Positions 48,206 through 59,700 of a DNA stretch of 64,000 bases are shown here, piece after piece. The stretch is from Ridgeia piscesae (lineage: Eukaryota; Annelida; Polychaeta; Sabellida; Siboglinidae), in contig JAODUO010000428.1 of the NCBI GenBank assembly GCA_025642075.2, forward strand, positions 85,001 through 149,000, written 5' to 3'. The notes under the pieces were generated by a model. That model saw only the letters and a program-made list of their open reading frames with translations, had not been told where the DNA came from and ran no database searches. Each line of letters begins with the position of its first letter. The stretch's first letter is position 1. The position numbers and the translations under genes were made by a program.

Positions 48206-49535
48206 CCTGTGAACCACCAGTGTGAGGTCTGAGAGACCTGTGAACCACCAGTGTGAGGACTGAGAGACCTGTGAACCACCAGTGTGAGGACTGAGAGACC
48301 TGTGAACCACCAGTGTGAGGACTGAGAGACCTGTGAACCACCAGTGTGAGGTCTGAGAGACCTGTGAACCACCAGTGTGAGGACTGAGAGACCTGTGAAC
48401 CACCAGTGTGAGGACTGAGAGACCTGTGAACCACCAGTGTGAGGACTGAGAGACCTGTGAACCACCAGTGTGAGGACTGAGAGACCTGTGAACCACCAGT
48501 GTGAGGACTGAGAGACCTGTGAACCACCAGTGTGAGGACTGAGAGACCTGTGAACCACCAGTGTGAGGACTGAGAGACCTGTGAACCACCAGTGTGAGGA
48601 CTGAGAGACCTGTGAACCACCAGTGTGAGGACTGAGAGACCTGTGAACCACCAGTGTGAGGACTGAGAGACCTGTGAACCACCAGTGTGAGGACTGAGAG
48701 ACCTGTGAACCACCAGTGTGAGGACTGAGAGACCTGTGAACCACCAGTGTGAGGACTGAGAGACCTGTGAACCACCAGTGTGAGGACTGAGAGACCTGTG
48801 AACCACCAGTGTGAGGACTGAGAGACCTGTGAACCACCAGTGTGAGGTCTGAGAGACCTGTGAACCACCAGTGTGAGGTCTGAGAGACCTGTGAACCACC
48901 AGTGTGAGGACTGAGAGACCTGTGAACCACCAGTGTGAGGACTGAGAGACCTGTGAACCACCAGTGTGAGGACTGAGAGACCTGTGAACCACCAGTGTGA
49001 GGACTGAGAGACCTGTGAACCACCAGTGTGAGGACTGAGAGACCTGTGAACCACCAGTGTGAGGACTGAGAGACCTGTGAACCACCAGTGTGAGGACTGA
49101 GAGACCTGTGAACCACCAGTGTGAGGACTGAGAGACCTGTGAACCACCAGTGTGAGGTCTGAGAGACCTGTGAACCACCAGTGTGAGGACTGAGAGACCT
49201 GTGAACCACCAGTGTGAGGACTGAGAGACCTGTGAACCACCAGTGTGAGGACTGAGAGACCTGTGAACCACCAGTGTGAGGACTGAGAGACCTGTGAACC
49301 ACCAGTGTGAGGACTGAGAGACCTGTGAACCACCCGTGTGAGGTCTGAGAGACCTGTGAACCACCAGTGTGAGGTCTGAGAGACCTGTGAACCACCAGTG
49401 TGATGTCTGAGAGACCTGTGAACCACCAGTGTGAGGACTGAGAGACCTGTGAACCACCAGTGTGAGGTCTGAGAGACCTGTGAACCACCAGTGTGAGGTC
49501 TGAGAGACCTGTGAACCACCAGTGTGAGGTCTGCT
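48206..49535. repeat. 31-bp minisatellite
   Basis: Core CTGTGAACCACCAGTGTGAG plus GACTGAGAGAC, about 43 units, very homogeneous. The only common variant is GGTCTGAG for GGACTGAG, clustered at the ends. Minus-strand frames over 580 codons shift frame every unit and are not genes. Confidence 0.95.
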
Positions 49536-49539
49536 GAGT

Positions 49540-51885
49540 CGCTGTGGCAAGAGACACAGTGAGACACATCACAGCAAACCACTTTCACTTTGTCCAGACA
49601 CATACACAGACAGGTAGTATCCAGAATGTCGGTAATAAAGTCACAAGCAAAAATACAACACTTTAAAGCAAAACCATTCAATTGTGTTCACTGAACAGTT
49701 AAAATGTGAAAGACTGACAGTGATTCTAGAGAGTTTGAATAAAATTACGTTGTGACAATATTTCCTGTGACTTTCTTTCAGTGAGTTTTTTACCTGTGAC
49801 TTTTTACCTATGCAAAACCGACTTTTTCCCATGACTTTTTACCTGTGACTTTATTACCGTCCACCAGTGTACATACTAAGGACACTGGCTAGTGGCTACC
49901 CAGCCTCAGGACGATCGAACTTACGTTTGATACAACACAAAGTTCCCTGTTCCAGCCCACCCTATACATAATACATACATGTATACACGTACATAGCTAG
50001 ATCAACTAATTACACCTGCACTAATTATGCAATCAAACAGTTTACATTTCATTAGATAAGTTCTCTGATCAAGTGTTTTTCCAGAAAGTCAACACCATCA
50101 TATAGGATTTGTAGCCAAACACTCATAACCGTGTCATCTTCCATCACAATGCTCTACTGTGTCCTATTAATGTCTTACACTTATAAACAGGTGATCAGAC
50201 ATTTTTTTATTTTACAAATAAATATTTACTGATTATTTCTGGAGTGCATCAAGATTTGTGTGCAGTGGTTAGGAAGTATTTAGTAATGTAATAATGCCAA
50301 GCAACTTGTGAATATTATGGCGAGTGTTTTCAAAATAGTAATTTTCACCCACGAAATTTGTTTCACTTATCACAAGAAAGTGTGATGTTAGCACAACTTA
50401 GGATGAAAAAATAAACAAAGTATCACTGGTATTTAACTACCATTTCACGAGGACCACAGCAATGAAATCACATTTAGCAACAAATTACAGCTCGAGAGAA
50501 TGCCACTGAACACTTCTTGTGAGGCTCAGACCAACAATGTGACAGGCTGTCATAATTATACCTGTTCATTAGCAAGTGTAGTGAATAAAACAAACCCACA
50601 GAATATACAGCAAGGAGTTATAAATTACCTAAGACAAATAACAGTGATATATCTGGACATCTGTAGACATCTGTACATCTGAGACTTTCTCTTGGCTCCG
50701 GATGAGCCCAGTGAGTGATGTTGCTCCATTTGGGCAATCACAACGTGTACTCACTCATTTAACATAATTATATTAATTATTAATGGTGTAAAATAACCGT
50801 GCACAGATTATTTTGTGCTTACCAACATATTTCAACTTTTCACTATAAAGTTAAACATCAGTAATATTTCTTTCTAATGTGAAGGAATCAACATATTTAT
50901 GTTTTAGTAATGCATGATATTGTACCATAATTCTATTCATATTTTAAATTAGGCAACAAGATTATGAGGGAAAACACTACATATTAACTGTTTAATAACT
51001 GTAACTTTAGATATTAGCAATTTATTACTTGTAAATTAGATATGCTAGTTGCTATTTTACAGCAGATTTTACGAGCCCCCATCCCCCACCTTAAGCTTTC
51101 ATCATATAACTAACTGTTCAGTCGTTACAAAGCTTTGGTTCTTCCTACAATGTCATCGACTACTTAGTAACATACTTAATTATGCCGACTGCCAGCAGAA
51201 ATAATAACATATAATTCACTACTGGCTGAATATGTAAAAAAACTGCTACAACTACTGCTCTTATCACCCGCAATTCATGTTATATACAGACACGTGGAAA
51301 GTGAGTTGCATTGCACAACAGAACACTTCCGAGTCCTGTGTAATCACAGTTGTCTTATAAACAGACACTGACGTTATTAAGTAGGATGACGCAAGCAAAG
51401 CTAAAGATTAAAATACCCCTAAAAATCTGAAATAGCTTTGAATGCTAATGTTGACATTGAGGTTGGGCGAGGGTGTAATATACAGACAGCACTCAACTCA
51501 TGATAGTCGTCACTGTGACACTCCATAAGAGACAGTTTCAGTTATCCAGTGACGTCAACATGCTCTGAGTCATCTAGGCAGGCAACACTAATGCAGTGGT
51601 TGACTGCAACAATCTCATGATTAAAACATCACAGAACCACGCATAATGCTACACATTTTTGGGATTCCGTGAACTTACGCGACCTCCCCTAAATTGGTGC
51701 TGTTCACATTCCAGTTCCGTTTTACAATCCTAGTGATAGCGTCACAAGTTGGCAACATAAACATTATGCATTTAGTGTAAGTTCAACCACCAGGTGAATG
51801 CAAAACGGAGTGCATTTTTTACGATCAAAGCATGACATTAATTTGAGTTATCATGTTTACTCGCTAGATGGTGCCACTGTATCAA
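49540..51885. other. Intergenic DNA before the MTMR 3' end
   Basis: AT-rich; no exon, repeat array or RNA gene recognised. Confidence 0.5.
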
Positions 51886-51891
51886 TTTATT
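51886..51891 (-). other. Candidate polyadenylation signal of the MTMR10/12-like gene
   Basis: AATAAA on the minus strand, about 69 nt beyond the stop codon at 51960. The position is plausible for a short 3' UTR. Confidence 0.5.
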
Positions 51892-51959
51892 TTCCTGTGA
51901 TACGCAGCCATTAACACAGTTGTGTTCCCTGCAGTTTCTCACTCGTGGCCGTGTCCCGT

Positions 51960-53790
51960 CTAACTCTTCCAGCCAAAGTAGGTGAACAAATGGTCAACAC
52001 TTTCCTTCCTCTCTCCGTGACCGCTGCCCGCTGACCGCTCTACGTTGGTCATGTGACCAACGTCAGCAAGTGGTGTCGTGTTGACACGTGTCCGTGTCGC
52101 GTCAACGGAGGCCTTCTGTGCTGGAGTGTGTTTTGGTGACGTGTCGGGTGACGTGTCGGCATACACAATGTGACCGTCAGAGACTTTGTAGGGACTGTGT
52201 CGGGGGAGCAGGCGCGGGTCAGGGAGGTGTTTGGTGGAGCTGCTGGAGGTCGTCTGGGGTGTACGGGGGGAGGCTGTGTCCTGCAGGACATGTCCTGTGT
52301 CCTTCCCTCTGATGTCATTGGCAAGATGACGACGTCCATCACTCGAGGCTGACTTGTCAGCATAACCTCTGTAACTCGGGGTTGACCTATCAGCATGACC
52401 TCTGTCACTCAGGGTTGACCTGTCAGCATAACCTCTGTCACTCGGGGTTGACCTGTCAGCATGACCTCTGTCACTCGGGGTTGACCTGTCAGCATGACCT
52501 CTGTCACTCGGGGTTGACCTGTCAGCATGACCTCTGTCACTTGGGGTTGACCTGTCAGCATGACCTCTGTCACTCTGGGTCACTCGGTCAGCATGACCTC
52601 TGTCACTTGGGGTTGACCTGTCAGCATGACCTCTGTCACTTGGGGTTGACCTGTCAGCATGACCTCTGTCACTCGGGGTCACTCGGTCAGCATGACCTCT
52701 GTCACTTGGGGTTGACCTGTCAGCATGACCTCTGTCACTCGGGGTTGACCTGTCAGCATGACCTCTGTCACTCGGGGTTGACCTGTCAGCATGACCTCTG
52801 TCACTCGGGGTTGACCTGTCAGCATGACCTCTGTCACTCGGGGTCACTCGGTCAGCATGACCTCTGTCACTTGGGGTTGACCTGTCAGCATGACCTCTGT
52901 CACTTGGGGTTGACCTGTCAGCATGACCTGTGTCACTCGGGGTCACTTGGTCAGCATGGTTCTGGATCCTATCTGGCGTCTGTGACGTTTCGTCTTCACT
53001 CAACTCGTCCAGGCTGTCGTCTGACTCGCACAGATTGCTTCTCTCCATGTACAGACTCAAGGGGGAGCCACTATTGCGCTGCGTGTCCGGCACAAACGGG
53101 AATGAAGACGTGAGAAACTTTGACCACTTGCGCGCATTGACGGAGGGATTGCACTCAAAGCTGAAGAACAGATCACTCTTAGGCCTGCGTGACTTCACGA
53201 ACTGCGTTGACTTCTCGAGACTGTCGATCTTGTGCTGAAGACAGATGATCTCCTCGACCAAAATGCATTGCTGTATGTAGACAGATGGCGTCCCACCTCC
53301 AATGATCTCAACTGGTGTCAGCCACCGCAGGTAGCAATATGACCAGAACTTTAGACAAGACACGTGGATGCCCGGCCGCAGGACACCGTCCGAGTCTTCA
53401 GACAGATCCACGCTGTCATCACGGTCACCAAGGTTCATGCGGTAGAGACTTCTGTTTGACCCCGGCGTCACCTTTGACATGAACCTCTTCAGCTGCATGC
53501 GTGTTAGGTACAGCGGGTTGTTGAAGAGTGTCAGTTCTTCTTCCGAGAACTGCTTCGACCAATCCCATGCAGACATGAGCTTTGCTGCGGGACTAGTGCC
53601 TGGATACATGGAGAACTTGTTGGCGGAAACGATGCGTTGACGCGCGCAGTTGAAGATGAAGTTGTCAAAGAGACCGAGGCACACAGGTGTCCCACAGCAC
53701 CGCCAGGTACATCTCGGAGAACTGGAACGCTGACGGGAACTGCTGCAGCAGCTGCCAGCAGCAGTCGAGGAACAGCAGGAAGACAGGACA
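51960..53790 (-). CDS. MTMR10/12-like last exon, frame break, coding minisatellite, stop
   Basis: 1831 nt from acceptor CTCTTGCAG to TAG (51962-51960). It opens CPVFLLFLDCCWQLLQQFP, then FQFSEMYLAVLWDT. The reading then shifts frame and continues CLGLFDNFIFNCARQR and SAWDWSKQFSEEELTLF. The exon length leaves remainder 1 on division by three, fitting one extra base (or two missing). Further on come YLRWLTPVEIIGGGTPSVYI, a coiled-coil-like LVEEIICLQHKIDSLE and a TSSFPFVPD motif, all seen in MTMR10/12 tails. Then come 19 copies of HADRSTPSDRG-type repeats (52340-52966), a Ser/Pro/Thr-rich tail and the end VDHLFTYFGWKS. Confidence 0.9.
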
Positions 53791-56700
53791 CTGCAAGAGT
53801 GGAACATGACATGAAACAGGAGAAATGTAGGGCAATGCAAGAGTGGAACATGACATGAAACAGCAGAATTGTAGGGCAATGCAAGAGTGGAACATGACAC
53901 GGAACAGCGGAAATGTAGGGCAATGCAAGAGTGGAACATGACATGGAACAGCAGAAATGTAGGGCAATGCAAGAGTGGAACATGACACGGAACAGCAGAA
54001 ATGTAGGGCAATGCAAGAGTGGAACATGACATGGAACAGCAGAAATGTAGGGCAATGCAAGAGTGGAACATGACATGGAACAGCAGAAATGTAGAGCAAT
54101 GCAAGAGTGGAACATGACATGAAACAGCGGAAATGTAGGGCAATGCAAGAGTGGAACATGACATGGAACAGCAGAAATGTAGGGCAATGCAAGAGTGGAA
54201 CATGACATGGAACAGCAGAAATGTAGAGTGGAACATGAAATAGAATGACAAGACAGGACTCTGCAAGCATAGAACATGGCAGAACAGCAGTGAAACACAG
54301 CACGGCTAGGGTAGAACATGGCGTGGAACAGCTGGATGACAAACATTGAACAGTTTGAGTATTTACAAATTAAGTAGTCGTCATGATATATTTCAGTTTA
54401 AAAATTAAGAACTGATTATTTTAAAACACAGACACTATTCATTAAACTGACCCAATTAAGCCTGTATATTGACACAAACACTGAGTGTCATCCTCAGCTT
54501 ACTGAGTGTCACGAGTGTCAATCAAAGGTCAACTCCTGAGTCCATTGTTGCCATGACTACCTCACTGTACCTGTTCAGTGTCGGGACTGGTCACCAGCCC
54601 ACACCGGTCAGCAAAGTGGTGACCGAGGGCCACCCATTCTCTCTCCACCAGGGCCTGGAAGCCGTGTAGTGACCGGCATGCAGGGTCCACCAGCAGCTGG
54701 ACAAGGCAGGAGATGACCGGTGCAAGGTCACTACAACTCTCCTCTGTGTGGACAGACAATGTGAGTGGTCACTACATGGTATGGTCAGCTGTGAGTGATC
54801 ACTACACAGTATGGTCAGCTGTGAGTGGTCACTAAGTGGTCACTACATAGTATGGTCAGCTGTGAGTGGTCACTACATGGTATGGTCAGCTGTGAGTGAT
54901 CACTACACAGTATGGTCAGCTGTGAGTGGTCACTATGTGGTCACTACATAGTATGGTCAGCTGTGAGTGGTCACTACATGGTATGGTCAGCTGTGAGTGA
55001 TCACTACATGGTATGGTCAGCTGTGAGTGATCACTACATGGTATGGTCAGCTGTGAGTGGATTTTACTACATAGTATGGTCAGCTGTGAGTGGTCACTAC
55101 ATGGTATGGTCAGCTGTGAGTGGTCACTATATGGTCACTACACAGTGTGGTCACTACATGGTATGGTCAGCTGTGAGTGATCACTACATGGTATGGTCAG
55201 CTGTGAGTGGTCACTACATAGTATGGTCAGCTGTGAGTGGTCACTACTTTGTATGGTCAGCTGTGAGTGGTCACTACATGGTATGGTCAGCTGTGAATGG
55301 TCACTAAACGGTATGGTCAGCTGTGAGTGGTCACTACATGGTAGATGCAGTGGTGAATGGTCACTACATGGTATGGGCAGGTGTGAGTGGTCACTACATG
55401 GTATGGTCAGCTGTGAGTGGTCACTACTCTGTATGGTCAGCTGTGAGTGGTCACTACATGGTACGGTCAGCTGTGCTACATAAACACCTACAAGAACAGT
55501 TCATTTCACCTTTTTAAAGCACAGGACAAGAAACAAGTGTTTGAAAGTTACTGTAGGCAGATTTATATTCACTCTGCACAGTTTACTGATGTAAAGTTAA
55601 TCCTGTATAAATTAAACAATGACACAAGCAGAAACAAACCCACCTTTGATAACGACTGTAAGCATCTTATCGATGAGGTCTTCAACAACCCGTAGCGCAC
55701 TCTGTAGGCAGATTGCAACAACAGAAATCCAGCGCGTGTCTTCGAGTCTTGAGAACCAGTTGGCGTCTAATGACAACATTTCCTTCCTCGAAGCTACATA
55801 ACAAAATCAACAGATCATTTCATCATGTTTTGTGAGAATACTTTCTCAGATCTAATCAACACTGTCTCTTTACTAATGCTGTTTTAAGGCCAATGATTAC
55901 ACAACCTTTTCTAAGACCTTTTAATATCAATATAATCATTCAAGTTGTCCATTAGCATTTCCTGAACAAAACTGACGAATAAGTTTTGAGATTTAGGAAG
56001 ATATTAAAAGTGTTCTTTATTTTATTAACTTATGCTTCTTTGAGACGTACTGTATCAAAACATGATCGTTTCAATAAATACTTTCTCTGCTATTTTTGTC
56101 TTGCAAATCTATATATAATGTTGGTGTTATCTGTGCAACAAGATACATCACTGTTTATGTGAGTCATTCTGAGCTAGCTGCCATGTGGGTGAATAATTAA
56201 GCCGCCTGACTATAATGAATATTCATGCACACACAGTAAACCAGGCAATGACTGCTGATTTCAACACACTGAAGTTCAGTGTGTTGAAGTCAGCAGTCAT
56301 TGCCTGGTTGGGCAAAACCAAAGTCTAGCAAACTGAACTGAATATTCATGACTGTGCCTCATATGGATAGTTATTCTTTCTATATGTTGTCAAGGTTATA
56401 AGTGATTAATGAAACACAGTTATAATTAAATGATGGCACAGAATCACGGTGTACATGAAGTGTAATAAAAAATTGCATACATTACAAAATTTAAACAATT
56501 CTCAAAGAATCCCTTCAAAACATAGAATTCAGCTACAAATATACCACGCTTTGACAGCAAAACCCGTCTGGGGAACTAACAGTAATAGACAAGTAACAGA
56601 AGAATGGATTAGCAGGGAAATGTAGGAAGAAACAGACACATTATAGAACAACTGAATGCAAACACAAAATTGTAATCTAAGCTGACACAAACACAAAGAA

Positions 56701-59700
56701 GTCAAAACGAAACAAATCAACAGTCTGTCTTCTCAGATGTCACCAACATAACATTCCAACCAAGGGTCTGTTGAGTTGAATGTGGGGAAATGGGAAATGT
56801 TTACCATCTGAGGGGAAAGGGTTAACTTGGTCCATCTTGACAACATTGCCAATAAACTGTGTTCTGAAACTAGATGTTTTCTTTACCATTTCAACATGTC
56901 CCACGGTTTATCTCTCAAACTGTAACTGTTGCTAATGACTATTGAATATGATATTAATTAACAAATTAACAACTCTGAGCTGACTGGCTCCAGGTACACA
57001 TTTTTCCACAGCTTTGATTCTCTGCAACAATTATTTGAACAAGTAAGCATTTTGGGGGTCAAGCAGATTTCACAACTCACTTGTCGGGGAGGGGGGGGGG
57101 GGGTAAATTTGTGTTTATTTCTGTCACAGCTTATTGTAACCAGATGGGAACACACGCTAACAACACAAGAGGAACAGATGGACTGAACACTTGCAATAGT
57201 TCTAAATACACCACAGACATGTCAGAAGTAACGACTGCAACACAACACGACACGACACGACACAACACAATTAACACAACACAATTAACACAACACAATT
57301 AACACAACACAACACAACACAGCACAGCACAGCACAACACAACACAACACAACACAACACAACACAACACAACACAACACAACACAACACAACACAACAC
57401 AACACAATTAACACAACACAGCACAGCACAGCACAGCACAGCACAGCACAGCACAGCACAACACAACACAACACAACACAACACAACACAACACAACACA
57501 ACACAACACAACACAACACAACACCTGTCTTGTGTTGAATTGTCTTTGAGTCTGTAACAAGGAGGAACAAGCAACAAACCCAGACACTGACTGAACAAGA
57601 TGAAAGGGCTGGGAGATGTGGATGTCACTGAGTGCAAAAATGTGGGAATTTTATTCGATGTCTCTAAAACAGAAGCTGTGTCAGCTGACTGTGATAGATC
57701 ACAAGGTTCACTGAACCTGACAAACCAATCACTGACCTCTGTGATACCTAAATAATGGCGGTCATTTCATCAACAAAACAACTAGGCATGAACTGAATGG
57801 AGATAGTTTCAAAACTCGCCAAATGTTTTTGATCAAAGTGTATAAATACAGAAACGAAGATAAGAATTTTGATTGGCAATGGCTTAGTCATGCTACTTTG
57901 GGGGAAAACAAGAAAAAAACAGACCAGTCACCAGTAAACCTCCATAGAAAACAAGAAAAAACAGACCAGTCACCAGTAAACCTCCACAGAACATGCTTGT
58001 GAAGGCTCTGAAATACCTGTGGAATATTTTATCACCAAATAACAAGTCTTAAAATTAGCATAAAAACTGCAATATTGAAATGAAGACAGACGCTTGGGCC
58101 TAGAGCAAGGAAGCAAGCCTGGGCAGGAATATTGCGGGAACAAGGATGTCCACGTGACACTTACCATTGAACCATCGCAAAATAGGAGCAACTCGAGAAA
58201 ATACAGAGACTGGACCTAGGAGGAAGGTGAGAGCAGAGAGACTGGTGTCATGAGAGACAGAGACTGGTGACATGGGAGACAGAGACTGTGACATGAGAGA
58301 CAGAGACTGTGACATGAGAGACAGAGACTGTGACATGAGAGACAGAGACTGTGACATGAGATACAGAGACTGTGACATGAGAGACAGAGACTGTGACATG
58401 AGAGACAGAGACTGTGACATGAGAGACAGAGACTGTGACATGAGAGACAGAGACTGTGACACTTCACAAAGTGGGTAAATGTCAGGTGCAGTCTAACCAC
58501 ATTGTGTTAAGTTCTTAAGCATCTACACGTACACATTCAACAACACAACTACACACCTACAAGAACACTTCCACCAACACATCTACACATACACATTCAT
58601 CAACACAACTACACACCTATTCAAATGCATTAACCAACACAACTGCACACCTACACAAACACATTAACCAACACAACTACACACCTACACAAACACATTA
58701 ACCAACACAATTACATACCTACAAGAATGCTTTCACCAAACAACTATGCATCTACATGAACACATTCACCAACACAACTAGACACATACACAAACACATT
58801 CACCAACACAACTACACACCTACAGGAACACATTCACCAACACAACTACACACCTACACAAACACTTTCACCAAACACAACTACACACCTACGTGAACAC
58901 TTTCACCAAACACACCTACAAGAACTATGTAAAGACACTTGCATCTGTTATGCAAATGTTCACACAAACTGCATTCTCTGAGTTCTCACGATTTTGGTTG
59001 GTCAGTTTTAATGACATTCCAGAACTCTCCACGACAACAGACAGAACTAGTTTATTTTCCACAAACCAGAGTATGCCTTTGTACATTCAACTAAGTACTT
59101 TCACTTTCCAACAGTAGTTGTTTTATGGATTGTTGTGAAATATGACATACAGATCAAAGACACCAGGATGACAGTCACATACACACTTACACAAATCAAA
59201 TATGACATATAGATCAAGGACACCAAGATGACAGTCACATACACACTTACACAAATCAAATGTGACATACAGATCAAAGACACCAAGATGACAGTCACAT
59301 ACACACTTACACAAATCAAATGTGACATACAGATCAAAGACACCAAGATGACAGTCACATACACACTTACACAAATCAAATGTGACATATAGATCAAAGA
59401 CACCAGGATGACAGTCACATACACACTTACACAAATCAAATGTGACATACAGATCAAAGACACCAGGATGACAGTCACATACACACTTACACAAATCAAA
59501 TGTGACATACAGATCAAAGACACCAGGATGACAGTCACATACACACTTACACAAATCAAATGTGACATACAGATCAAAGACACCAAGATGACAGTCACAT
59601 ACACACTTACACAAATCAAATGTGACATACAGATCAAAGACACCAAGATGACAGTCACATACACACTTACACAAATCAAATGTGACATACAGATCAAAGA

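Noticed and set aside
48206..49535. CRISPR-like regular repeats
   Set aside because: There are no unique spacers; this and the other arrays are head-to-tail minisatellites in an intron-bearing animal genome.
47747..49681. Minus-strand frames of 582-644 codons
   Set aside because: They traverse the 31- and 32-bp arrays, so three frames give the same peptides in rotation; no unique domain is present.
53531..54346. Extended minus-strand frames running upstream of the MTMR last-exon acceptor
   Set aside because: The upstream part is the 44-bp intronic array; family similarity begins exactly at the CTCTTGCAG acceptor.
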